12,488 nucleotides of DNA, taken from a bacterium. Lineage in GTDB: Bacteria > Bacillota_I > Bacilli_A > RF39 > UBA660. The notes beneath the pieces were generated by a model. It saw only the letters and a program-made list of their open reading frames with translations. It ran no database searches and was not told the origin of the DNA. Location: the NCBI GenBank assembly GCA_004560915.1, contig SFTR01000018.1, forward strand, positions 1 through 12,488, read 5' to 3'. Numbering within the stretch: position 1 is the stretch's first letter; each line of letters opens with the position of its first letter. Shown in pieces: positions 1-6,429 of this stretch. The position numbers and the translations under genes are program-made.

Positions 1-218
1 ATTTTATCAGTCACATTATAATCTATTGGTTTTCCATTAAAAGTTATTTCTCCTTCATCTTTATCTAAAAGTCCCATAATCATTCTAAATGTTGTTGTTT
101 TACCTGCGCCATTTACTCCTAAAAGACCAAATATTTCTCCATCTTTTACTTCAAATGAAAGATCATTTACTGCTCTAAAGTCATCATAGTATTTTGTTAC
201 ATGTTCAACTTTTAACAT
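1..218 (-). CDS. ABC transporter ATP-binding protein (ABC-2 type), partial, N-terminal part only
   Basis: This is the first ~72 residues of an ABC ATPase; the rest lies beyond the left edge. ABC ATPases of this class power a separate membrane permease at the inner face of the membrane, usually for export. The visible part has the normal N-terminal beta strands (MLKVEHVTKYYDDFRAVNDL), the GEIFGLLG strand and an intact Walker A motif, GVNGAGKTT, at residues 34-42. This is followed by the FRMIMGLL helix and the strand around residues 54-61 (DEGEITFNG). The form with Asn before GAGKTT and an early DGEIFGLLG strand is typical of the multidrug/NatA-like ABC-2 group. Q-loop, signature and Walker B are outside the window. 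The start ATG at 218-216 overlaps the end of the phosphotransacylase gene by 7 bases and has a GGAAG-like site upstream, so the two genes are probably translationally coupled. The substrate cannot be told. Confidence 0.88.
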   Translation of the reverse strand, partial: MLKVEHVTKYYDDFRAVNDLSFEVKDGEIFGLLGVNGAGKTTTFRMIMGLLDKDEGEITFNGKPIDYNVTDK

Positions 219-769
219 ATAATCACTTCCATTCCTGTTTCTATACCAAGTTTTTCTGCTTCATCTTTATTCATATGCATCTCAAGTACACAACTTTCAT
301 CTGATTTGATATGAACATCATCTAAAGTAACACCATTTTCTACTTTAACGGATACTACTTCATCATTATGTCTTTTGAATGTTTCTAAGTCACTTGCACT
401 CATATGAATGTGTCTATCTGCGATAATTGTTGATTCTACTGCTTCATGTTCTCCTTTAGGTCCAACTATAGTTATTGTTTCACTACCTATTAAGTCTCCG
501 CTTTTTCTAACTGGTGAGTCTAAGTTAAAATATTCGTTATCTCTTTCAAGAAGTTCTACTTGAGTATACTTTCTACATGGGCCTATAATACGTACATGTT
601 CTAATACTTTTTTACCTTTTTTAAGAGTTACTGTTTCTTCACATGCATATTGACCTTTTTGAGTTAAATATCTTTTAGGAGTTAATTCATAACCTTTACC
701 AAATAATGTTTCCAATACTTCTTTAGTCAAATGAACATGATGATTTGATACACCTATTTTTATATTCAT
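212..769 (-). CDS. pduL: PduL-type phosphate acyltransferase (phosphotransacylase)
   Basis: The 185-residue product matches the PduL family, which exchanges CoA and phosphate on short acyl groups (acetyl- or propionyl-CoA to acyl phosphate). Together with an acetate/propionate kinase it yields ATP. Visible family marks are two zinc-binding histidine motifs, SNHHVHL at residues 8-14 and RHIHM at 119-123. Between them lie the conserved block RIIGPCRKYTQVELLERD at 60-77 and the SGDL turn at 90-93, and near the C terminus EMHMNKDEA at 163-171. The start at 769 is chosen because GGAGG sits 5 bases upstream; upstream in-frame starts would place that site inside the gene. There is no N-terminal extension of the kind that targets PduL to microcompartments, and no shell genes are nearby, so a free cytosolic enzyme in mixed-acid fermentation is likely. 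Acetyl versus propionyl preference cannot be read from the sequence. Confidence 0.9.
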   Translation of the reverse strand: MNIKIGVSNHHVHLTKEVLETLFGKGYELTPKRYLTQKGQYACEETVTLKKGKKVLEHVRIIGPCRKYTQVELLERDNEYFNLDSPVRKSGDLIGSETITIVGPKGEHEAVESTIIADRHIHMSASDLETFKRHNDEVVSVKVENGVTLDDVHIKSDESCVLEMHMNKDEAEKLGIETGMEVIIC

Positions 770-785
770 ACTAACCTCCATGTTA

Positions 786-791
786 ATTATA
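786..791 (-). promoter_or_regulatory. Possible -10 box for the pduL-ABC unit
   Basis: A perfect TATAAT reads leftward at 791-786, a short distance upstream of the GGAGG site of pduL. No good -35 hexamer is seen 16-18 bases further upstream, so this is a -10-only call in a very AT-rich spacer. Confidence 0.35.
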
Positions 792-863
792 CAATATTTT
801 ATATAATAATTAATCACAAACTTACTAATTTTGTCATTTAATACTTATAAAGGAGATGATAAT

Positions 864-1202
864 GTGAATGGCAGTTATTATCAAAGTCCAGTATTTATAA
901 ATGATATAGAACGTGAAAATAATGAATATTATGAAAAGAAACCATCTAATGATTATATCATAACTAGTGAACAAAGTTATATTGAAAATATTCTTAGAAA
1001 TAATATAGGTAAATATGTAAGAGTTCATGCATCTTTTTCAGATTCAGTTGAATGGAGAGATAGAGTTTTTACTGGAATTATAGAACATGCTGGTCGTGAT
1101 AATTTAGTTATTAATGATAAAGAAAACGGTAAAAACTATTTAATACTTATGATATATTTAGATTTTGTTGAGTTTGATGAAGAAATAACTTATGCTAAAT
1201 AA
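864..1202 (+). CDS. gerQ: GerQ-like spore coat protein family member, short form
   Basis: The 112-residue product matches the conserved core of GerQ (YwdL). In Bacillus subtilis GerQ is a spore coat protein that is cross-linked by transglutaminase and is needed to localise the cortex-lytic enzyme CwlJ. The core runs from SYIENILRNNIGKYV (residues 38-52) through EWRDRVFTGIIEHAGRDNLVI (63-83) to YLILMIYLDFVEFDEE (92-107), all family hallmarks. The GTG start at 864 is chosen because AAAGGAG at 849-855 lies 8 bases upstream; the upstream TTG at 831 would put that site inside the gene. The protein is shorter than the B. subtilis one (about 180 residues): the N-terminal part, which carries the glutamine-rich and cross-linking residues, is reduced to ~37 residues. 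No cwlJ is present beside it. Family membership is firm, but a role in spores here is inference, since no other sporulation gene is certain in the window. Confidence 0.82.
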   Translation: MNGSYYQSPVFINDIERENNEYYEKKPSNDYIITSEQSYIENILRNNIGKYVRVHASFSDSVEWRDRVFTGIIEHAGRDNLVINDKENGKNYLILMIYLDFVEFDEEITYAK

Positions 1203-1203
1203 C

Positions 1204-1232
1204 TTTAAAAAATATTCAATATTTGATATAAT
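1204..1232 (+). promoter_or_regulatory. Promoter of the lemA-like gene (extended -10)
   Basis: TTTAAA at 1204-1209 and TATAAT at 1227-1232 are separated by 17 bases. A TG at 1224-1225, one base before the -10, makes it an extended -10 site. The -10 lies about 20 bases before the start codon. It begins just after the gerQ stop codon, so the lemA-like gene can be transcribed apart from gerQ. Confidence 0.55.
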
Positions 1233-1252
1233 GTTATATAGGATGTGATTAC

Positions 1253-1819
1253 ATGAAAACTCTAAATATAATTGCTTTAGTATTAGTTATTTTAATAGTA
1301 TTATTTATACTTTCAAATATTCTTTTAAAATTCTTTAAAGAAAGAATAGATAATTTATATAAGATGCTTAATAATGCTGAAAATGATTTATTAGAAAAGA
1401 TGAAGAATAAAAAAGAATTATTAATTAAGATGATTAATTATGTCACTAAGAAGTTAAAGATTGAAAGTAACACTTTTGATGAAGTAAAGAATATAGAAGT
1501 TAATGATTTAGTTAATTTTAAGGATGAAAGTGTTTTTGATAAATGTTATAGTGAAATATTAGAGATTCGTGAAGATAATAAGAAAACTAAAGAGACTAAA
1601 GACGTTAAAGAGTTTAATCAAAATATTGATGAATATGAAGATAATGAATTACATATAATATCTCTTAGAACTTTTTATAATAAATATACTTTAGAATATA
1701 ATAATTTGATCAAAAAAATACCTTTTAATCTAGTAGCTAAATTAAAAGGTTATAAGATTAAAACTTTACTTGAAGGAAGAGAAATAGATGATAGTTTTAA
1801 TAATGATTTGGAAGTGTGA
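1253..1819 (+). CDS. lemA: LemA family membrane protein, divergent
   Basis: The 188-residue protein has one N-terminal hydrophobic helix (residues 5-26) followed by a charged, helical domain. The pattern is that of LemA proteins: after the membrane helix comes a long helix (FKERIDNLYKMLNNAENDLL, 28-47) that matches the usual Tyr-x-x-Leu...Asn-x-Val-x-x-Ala-x-x-x-Ile segment. The family's C-terminal block is recognisable as LRTFYNKYTLEYN (138-150) and IPFNLVAKLKGYK (156-168). LemA proteins have a helical bundle fold and an unsettled role; links to envelope stress and signalling have been proposed. Here the central part (70-130) is poorly conserved and rich in Asp, Glu and Lys. The start has a short AGGATG site upstream. 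The last 23 bases overlap the end of ung on the other strand. Family assignment rests on the N- and C-terminal pattern only, so it is moderately sure. Confidence 0.7.
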   Translation: MKTLNIIALVLVILIVLFILSNILLKFFKERIDNLYKMLNNAENDLLEKMKNKKELLIKMINYVTKKLKIESNTFDEVKNIEVNDLVNFKDESVFDKCYSEILEIREDNKKTKETKDVKEFNQNIDEYEDNELHIISLRTFYNKYTLEYNNLIKKIPFNLVAKLKGYKIKTLLEGREIDDSFNNDLEV

Positions 1820-2468
1820 AATTCACTTCTTTTATATTGTTCTTTTTTAAGAAATTATTTGCTTTTGAGAATGGTTTACTTCCGAAGAATCCATTTCTTG
1901 CTGAGAATGGACTTGGATGTGTACTTTCTATTATTAGGTGTTTAGGATTTGTAATAAACACTTTTTTACTTCTTGCGAAGTTTCCCCATAGTATGAATAC
2001 TACTGGTTCTTCTTTAAGATTTATTAGTTTGATTATATGGTCTGTTAAAAGTTGCCAACCTAGATCTTTATGTGACGCAGGTGAATCTTTTCTAACAGTT
2101 AATACACTATTTAATAGTAGTACTCCTTCTTTAGTCCATGGAGTTAGGTCTCCACTTGGTCCATTTTTAATTCCTAAGTCATCATATAATTCTTTATATA
2201 TATTTTGAAGACTTGGTGGTAGTTTTATACCCTCTTGTACACTAAATGAAAGCCCATGAGCTTCACCTTCTCCATGATATGGATCTTGTCCTAAAATAAC
2301 TATTTTAACTTTACTATAGGGTGTACTTTTTAATGCATTAAATATATTTTCATATGCTGGATAACAAGTATAATTCTTATATTCTTCTTTTACTTTATCC
2401 ATAAATTTATGAAATCCAGGACTTTCCCATACACTTTTTAATACTATATCCCAATCATTACCTATCAT
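1797..2468 (-). CDS. ung: Uracil-DNA glycosylase, family 1
   Basis: Ung removes uracil from DNA by cutting the N-glycosidic bond, starting base-excision repair in the cytoplasm. The 223-residue product is complete and of normal length (about 225). It has the water-activating motif GQDPYHGE at residues 60-67 with catalytic Asp62, the LLLNSVLTV strand at 117-125, the WGNFARSK segment at 161-168, and the minor-groove loop HPSPFSA at 184-190 with catalytic His184. The start at 2468 is chosen because TAGGAG lies just upstream; a farther upstream ATG would run 34 bases into the preceding gene. That TAG is also the stop codon of the preceding gene, leaving an 8-base gap and suggesting coupling. The last ~7 codons overlap the convergent lemA-like gene. 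In B. subtilis ung also lies close to gerQ (ywdL), so this may be old local gene order. Confidence 0.97.
   Translation of the reverse strand: MIGNDWDIVLKSVWESPGFHKFMDKVKEEYKNYTCYPAYENIFNALKSTPYSKVKIVILGQDPYHGEGEAHGLSFSVQEGIKLPPSLQNIYKELYDDLGIKNGPSGDLTPWTKEGVLLLNSVLTVRKDSPASHKDLGWQLLTDHIIKLINLKEEPVVFILWGNFARSKKVFITNPKHLIIESTHPSPFSARNGFFGSKPFSKANNFLKKNNIKEVNFTLPNHY
1811..1833 (+). terminator. Hairpin terminator of the lemA-like gene
   Basis: GAAGTG (1811-1816) pairs with CACTTC (1824-1829) over a 7-base loop, followed by TTTT. The stem contains the last two sense codons of the lemA-like gene, and its TGA stop lies at the start of the loop. The same bases encode the C terminus of ung on the other strand. 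The stem is short, so strength is uncertain. Confidence 0.5.
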
Positions 2469-2476
2469 AACTACTC

Positions 2477-2854
2477 CTAAAAATTGCTTATATATGTCCA
2501 TATATTCCATAAGTATATACCTTGATCACCAAGAATACCAGCTATACCTCCAGAATATGAGTCTATTCCTAAACGTACTAAAAACATAAGGCCAATAATT
2601 ATACACATAAATAACCATTTAAACTTTAATTTATTCTTTTTGCTTATTGTTACAAGTATAGTTAGTAAAGTAAAGAATGAAACATATATTATATTTATTT
2701 GTGATAAACTAACCTCTCCTTGAAATCCATCTATTATACCTGATTCTACATCATTATATGAATACATTAACAAATTAGATGGAAAACCCTTAGTAACTAT
2801 CATTGCTATTGTTAGAATTGCTACTATAATATAAAATATCCAATACTTCTTCAT
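2477..2854 (-). CDS. Small membrane protein of unknown function
   Basis: I do not recognise this 125-residue protein. It has three clear hydrophobic helices, about residues 5-22, 54-70 and 80-97. A ~30-residue polar loop (23-52, with DVESGIIDGFQGE) lies between the first two, and the tail is Gly- and aromatic-rich (DSYSGGIAGILGDQGIYLW). The lysine cluster between helices 2 and 3 (SKKNKLKFK, 71-79) marks that loop as cytoplasmic by the positive-inside rule, which puts the first loop and the C-terminal tail outside. The start has AGGAGAG five bases upstream. Its stop codon TAG is part of the ribosome-binding site of ung, and the lipoprotein gene ends 19 bases upstream, so it belongs to the same transcript. 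Its loop and tail outside could act together with the neighbouring lipoprotein, but that is only a guess from position. Confidence 0.8.
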   Translation of the reverse strand: MKKYWIFYIIVAILTIAMIVTKGFPSNLLMYSYNDVESGIIDGFQGEVSLSQINIIYVSFFTLLTILVTISKKNKLKFKWLFMCIIIGLMFLVRLGIDSYSGGIAGILGDQGIYLWNIWTYISNF

Positions 2855-2873
2855 TTTTACTCTCCTGTTAAAA

Positions 2874-3320
2874 CTATTTAATTGTAAATTCTCCTGCTAC
2901 ATAGAATAATTCTAATGTTGATGGAACTGTTATTTCTTTAATAACTCTATATTCACCTTTTGGTAATTTTAAATAACTCTTTTCCCAGTCTATAGTTATT
3001 TGATCTGTTGATTTAGCATCTACTTCATATATTTCATCTACAAACTCATTGATTACATTTAATTCATACCATACGTTATCTCTTTTAACTTCAATTTTGT
3101 AAGCTGCATCATAGTTTATAGCTTCTTTTCTATTATTTTCAAGTACAAATGTAGCTCCTTTCTTTGTTAAAGTATTTTCTTTTACTTTTAGTAGTATCTC
3201 ATCAGTTTCAATTCTAACAGTTGATTCTGCACCTATAAGTTTGTCGATTTTATTTGTACAACCAGTTAATCCTAGTAGTAGTGTCAAACTAATTAATGAA
3301 GCTAAAATTATTTTTTTCAT
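2874..3320 (-). CDS. Lipoprotein with bacterial Ig-like (Big_14-type) domain
   Basis: The 148-residue product starts with a lipoprotein signal: MKKIILASLISLTLLLGLTGC, with lipobox LTGC and lipidated Cys21. It should be anchored to the outer face of the membrane after processing by Lgt and Lsp. The mature part (about residues 40-148) has the pattern of the Big_14-type Ig-like domain found in Firmicutes lipoproteins. It includes KKGATFVLENNRKEAINY near the start, a Trp-Tyr pair in DNVWYEL, and the ending ITIDWEKSYLKLPKGEYRVIKEI, where the final L-P-x-G-x-Y-R-V-I-K motif is typical. Such domains are beta sandwiches of unknown binding role. AGGAGAAG lies upstream of the ATG, which overlaps the TGA stop of the transporter gene (ATGA). 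Ligand and partner are not known. Confidence 0.87.
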   Translation of the reverse strand: MKKIILASLISLTLLLGLTGCTNKIDKLIGAESTVRIETDEILLKVKENTLTKKGATFVLENNRKEAINYDAAYKIEVKRDNVWYELNVINEFVDEIYEVDAKSTDQITIDWEKSYLKLPKGEYRVIKEITVPSTLELFYVAGEFTIK

Positions 3321-4501
3321 ATCTTCTCCTTTTCTATTAATTTAATTATACTATAACTATTGATTATTATCATTATGAAAATTAAATTATCTACTAAATT
3401 CCATAGAAATTTACTTTTAAAGATTATTCCACTTACTGCGAAAATTATAAATATTAATTTAAATATAATTAGTATTTTCTTATTATTAGTTAAATACTCT
3501 ATATTGTTCTTTCCTATGTAGTATCCACTAAGTATAGTTGTAAACCCAAATAGTATATAAAGTGTTAATAAAAAGTAAAGTCCATATTTACCTAGTATTT
3601 GTGTATATATTCCAGAAAGTAATAAATTATAGTTATCTATTATATCATTTGTACTCATATATATTAATAGTAGCAGTGTCACTATAATAGTTATAAATAT
3701 TCCTATAAAGTATACACTAAGTATTTGATAACTTATTGATGTTTTTATATCGTTTTTATCACTTGCACTTCCTGTACTAGTTGTGCCTATTAATAATTCA
3801 TTCATAAATATACTTCTTTTTATACCAATAACTAATCCTGTTAATATTGATTTTATATTTGTTATGTCTCTTAAGAATAAGTCAATGTTTATTAAATGAA
3901 AATTCTTTATTATTCCGTAGATACTTACTACTAGAAATAGTATGCACATTAGAGGTACTACTTTATTAAGTGATGATAATACTTCATCTATCGATAAACT
4001 AAATGTTATTATTAGTGCAAAAATAGAAACTAAAACAATTATTATTTTCTTTATATTAAGTAGCTCTAGTAAGTAACCTATTGAATTCATTTGAATCATT
4101 TGAAATAGAAATGAATAAACAACTATTAAAAGTATTAGTGAAATGATAGAGAGTACCTTTTTATTAAGACCATATTTAAGTATAAAGTATGGTCCACCTA
4201 CATAGTTATTTTTATATTCTTTTTTGTATTTGTTTCCTAAGTAACTTTCTGTATAAATAATAGAAGTAGAAAGTAATGAAAAAAGTATCATCCATATAAC
4301 TGATGAAAAACCACCTATAATTATTGAAGACGTTGTACCTATTAGAGAACCTACTCCTATCTTAGTACCTAGTGTTAGAAATAGAGATGTTTTATCTTTA
4401 GAGATAAGTTCTTTTAAATTTATTTTATAATTTTTTAGTCTTAGTTTTATACTTAGTAAAATAGAAATGCTAAATAAAAATATAATTAGTAAAGTCCACA
4501 T
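3317..4501 (-). CDS. AGCS-family (sodium:amino acid symporter-like) transporter, short and divergent
   Basis: The 394-residue protein is hydrophobic throughout, with about ten helices. It matches the alanine/glycine:cation symporter family (AgcS, AlsT, DagA), which imports small amino acids with sodium. The N-terminal region LGTKIGVGSLIG (44-55), the segment IIGGFSSVIWM (61-71), the helix end YTESYLGNKY (83-92) and the GGPYFIL turn (102-108) follow the family layout. Near 227-246 GIKRSIFMNELLIGTTSTGS aligns with the family's KRGvFSNEAGMGS signature. It is shorter than usual (450-540). Key signature residues differ: the Asn of GTGN is Ser52 and EAGMG is ELLIG. Family fold is fairly sure; alanine or sodium transport is not. 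The ATG at 4501 has no Shine-Dalgarno site, and a TATAAT lies only 4 bases upstream, so the message may be leaderless. It heads the AGCS-lipoprotein-membrane protein-ung unit. Confidence 0.8.
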   Translation of the reverse strand: MWTLLIIFLFSISILLSIKLRLKNYKINLKELISKDKTSLFLTLGTKIGVGSLIGTTSSIIIGGFSSVIWMILFSLLSTSIIYTESYLGNKYKKEYKNNYVGGPYFILKYGLNKKVLSIISLILLIVVYSFLFQMIQMNSIGYLLELLNIKKIIIVLVSIFALIITFSLSIDEVLSSLNKVVPLMCILFLVVSIYGIIKNFHLINIDLFLRDITNIKSILTGLVIGIKRSIFMNELLIGTTSTGSASDKNDIKTSISYQILSVYFIGIFITIIVTLLLLIYMSTNDIIDNYNLLLSGIYTQILGKYGLYFLLTLYILFGFTTILSGYYIGKNNIEYLTNNKKILIIFKLIFIIFAVSGIIFKSKFLWNLVDNLIFIMIIINSYSIIKLIEKEKI

Positions 4502-4505
4502 ACTA

Positions 4506-4535
4506 ATTATATTTACGTATATAAAAAGTTATCAC
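4506..4535 (-). promoter_or_regulatory. Possible leaderless promoter for the AGCS gene
   Basis: Reading leftward, TATAAT lies at 4511-4506, with a weak -35 (GTGATA, 4535-4530) 18 bases upstream inside the rlmH terminator stem. The -10 ends only 4 bases before the ATG, so transcription would begin at or just after the A of the start codon. The lack of any ribosome-binding site there fits a leaderless message. A chance match in an AT-rich gap is quite possible. Confidence 0.35.
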
Positions 4536-4551
4536 TATTTATGATAACTTT
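4525..4551 (-). terminator. Hairpin terminator after rlmH
   Basis: AAAGTTATCA (4525-4534) and TGATAACTTT (4542-4551) form a perfect 10-bp stem with a 7-base loop. Read leftward it runs directly into a five-T stretch. The rlmH stop codon (4537-4535) lies in the loop. It probably ends the rplI-dnaC-M23-rlmH unit, though read-through into the AGCS gene is possible. Confidence 0.65.
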
Positions 4552-4972
4552 CGTTGTTTAATATTTTAAAACTTCTATATATTTGTTCTAGTAATATACC
4601 TCTAAATAGTCCGTGAGGAAATGTTAATTTTGAAAATGATAATCTTAGATTACATTTGTTCTTAACAAACTCATTTATACCATCACTTCCACCTATTATG
4701 AATGTTATAGTTCCGTGTCCACTCGTGAAGGCATTATCTATTATGTTTGATAGTTCTACTGAAGTATATTCTTTTCCATTTATATCCATACATATATTAA
4801 AGTCTTTATCATTTAGATGGTTTAATATTTCATTTGACTCATTATCTATGTTGGTGTCTTTTAGTTCTATAATCTCTATTTTATGATATTTAGTTATTCT
4901 TGTTTTATAATCTTGTATTAAATCATTTAAATAACTCTCTTTTATTTTACCTACGCATAGTATTTTTATCAT
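4535..4972 (-). CDS. rlmH: 23S rRNA (pseudouridine-1915-N3)-methyltransferase RlmH
   Basis: RlmH methylates pseudouridine 1915 in helix 69 of 23S rRNA, acting on assembled 70S ribosomes with S-adenosylmethionine. The 145-residue product is a SPOUT-class enzyme close to the normal length (about 155). It shows the N-terminal strand MIKILCVGKIKE, the SAM-binding loop FIIGGSDG at 91-98, and the knot segment LSFSKLTFPHGLFR at 111-124 followed by LLEQIYR at 127-133. The invariant C terminus ends YHK. Its ATG shares one base with the stop of the upstream peptidase gene (TAATG) and has no clear Shine-Dalgarno site, so it is probably translated by re-initiation. In many Bacilli rlmH lies near rplI and dnaC in the origin-proximal region, which fits the neighbours here. 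Confidence 0.96.
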   Translation of the reverse strand: MIKILCVGKIKESYLNDLIQDYKTRITKYHKIEIIELKDTNIDNESNEILNHLNDKDFNICMDINGKEYTSVELSNIIDNAFTSGHGTITFIIGGSDGINEFVKNKCNLRLSFSKLTFPHGLFRGILLEQIYRSFKILNNESYHK

Positions 4973-6429
4973 TACTTATATATTAACATTGGATTCATAT
5001 ATTGACCATTCTTTTTAATAGCTAAGTGAAGGTGTTTACCAGTTGATTTACCAGTTGAACCCATTATACCTATTAATTGCCCTTTATCCACTTTTGCTCC
5101 TTTGTCTACTATTCTTGACTTTAAGTGCATGTATATAGATGTATAACCATTACCATGGTCTATATCTATATGATTACCCATTGATCCACTGTATCCTGCT
5201 GCTACTACTGTACCACTTTGTATTGCAAATATATTATCTGATTTAGTACCAACTATATCTACTCCTCTATGCATTGCTCCTGCTTCACCAGTTACTGGAT
5301 CTCTTCGGTATCCATACATAGATGAGAATCTAAATGGTTGTGTTGTTGGCCATGCCCAGTATGTTGTATTTCCATAGTAAGACACGTTTTTAGCACCTAT
5401 TACTACTATTTCGTCTACTGCTTGATTTATTATTTCTTCTGAAACCATTTCTGATTTCATAATAATTCCATTACGTTCTTGAGTGGCGAATACAACTTTA
5501 CTAAGTCCATTTACTCCTTTTTGTTTAACATATTTTGTTGATGCATCTAATGATTTATCAAGTACTACTTTAGTATCATATTTTATAGTTTGAGTTTCTG
5601 TTTCGAATGAGTCAACCATTATTTTAGCTACTGGATTGATGGTAGCTACAATTACTTCTTGTCCTACTGCAAGTAAAGCATTTTCACCTGCTATATCAGG
5701 GTTTGCTATTAAGAAATCTTGTACTCCAAGTTTATTTTTTTCAGCTATTGTTTCTATAGTATCACTTGCTTTTACAATGTATTTATGTGTTAAATTAGTT
5801 GTACCAAATAAGAAGTACATACTTAAGTCATCAGCATTTGTCATTATTTCATTTTCTGTTGATATAAGTGTTTTCTTTATAGTAACATCATCTCCAAAGT
5901 ATACATCTGTTACTTCAGTACCTTCTTCATCAGCTTCTTTAGTTTTACCATCTAAATATGCTTGATAGTCTTTTTTATCTAAGAATGCTGTTACTGTGTT
6001 TTCTACTGCTTTATCTAAATCCTCTTTATTTAAGCAATAAAATTTTTTATTAGTATTATCATCTAAAGTTACTGTTACTTCATATCCTTCTATTGTAAAT
6101 GGATCTAAGTCTTTTATTTCTTCATATACTTCTTCTGCTGTCATTAAGTTAGTTTTATATGTTTTAATACTTTGTACTTCTAATCCTGATGGTGGATATA
6201 CTTTATTAACTTTATATTTTTCTTTTAATTCAGTTTGTTCTTGGTCTATTAAGTTATATAGTTCATCTTTTGAACTTATAAGACCTATTCTTTCTCCACC
6301 TAAAGATACTTGATAATAATTATTAACTGTTCTTTCTACTGGTTTAAATGTTAAACACATATAAAGAACTAATGATATTGCAAATACTCCAAATAGTATA
6401 TTTGCAGTTGTTAACTCTTTTTTATTCAT
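4972..6429 (-). CDS. Membrane-anchored LysM-G5-M23 peptidoglycan endopeptidase
   Basis: The 485-residue protein is anchored by one N-terminal helix (residues 9-27) with the rest outside the cell. Next comes a ~180-residue region of unknown fold, then a LysM domain (about 214-262, KYIVKASDTIETIAEKN) that binds glycan, a G5-type domain (about 263-345), and a C-terminal M23 peptidase (about 372-480). All M23 metal ligands are visible: His387 and Asp391 in HRGVD, and His468 in HLHLA. The other histidines, His435 in YMHL and His466, are the usual catalytic ones. It should therefore be an active zinc enzyme cutting peptide cross-bridges in wall growth or division. The start at 6429 follows AAGGAAG by a normal spacing and overlaps the dnaC end by 8 bases; an earlier in-frame start would overlap more. 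Domain order is clear; the cleaved bond is not known. Confidence 0.92.
   Translation of the reverse strand: MNKKELTTANILFGVFAISLVLYMCLTFKPVERTVNNYYQVSLGGERIGLISSKDELYNLIDQEQTELKEKYKVNKVYPPSGLEVQSIKTYKTNLMTAEEVYEEIKDLDPFTIEGYEVTVTLDDNTNKKFYCLNKEDLDKAVENTVTAFLDKKDYQAYLDGKTKEADEEGTEVTDVYFGDDVTIKKTLISTENEIMTNADDLSMYFLFGTTNLTHKYIVKASDTIETIAEKNKLGVQDFLIANPDIAGENALLAVGQEVIVATINPVAKIMVDSFETETQTIKYDTKVVLDKSLDASTKYVKQKGVNGLSKVVFATQERNGIIMKSEMVSEEIINQAVDEIVVIGAKNVSYYGNTTYWAWPTTQPFRFSSMYGYRRDPVTGEAGAMHRGVDIVGTKSDNIFAIQSGTVVAAGYSGSMGNHIDIDHGNGYTSIYMHLKSRIVDKGAKVDKGQLIGIMGSTGKSTGKHLHLAIKKNGQYMNPMLIYK

Noticed and set aside
811..842. A sporulation sigma-E-type promoter before gerQ (CATTTAAT at 835-842).
   Set aside because: The -10-like part matches 6 of 8 positions, but no ATA-type -35 lies at the right distance. 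In AT-rich DNA this is likely chance.
831..863. Longer start (TTG at 831) for the GerQ-like gene.
   Set aside because: It would place the strong AAAGGAG site inside the gene, and the 11 extra residues do not match the family. GTG at 864 is correctly spaced from that site.
1816..2208. An open frame on the + strand opposite ung.
   Set aside because: It lies wholly inside ung, has no ribosome-binding site and shows no family pattern. It is a shadow of the real gene, as are the + frames opposite rlmH, the peptidase, dnaC and rplI.
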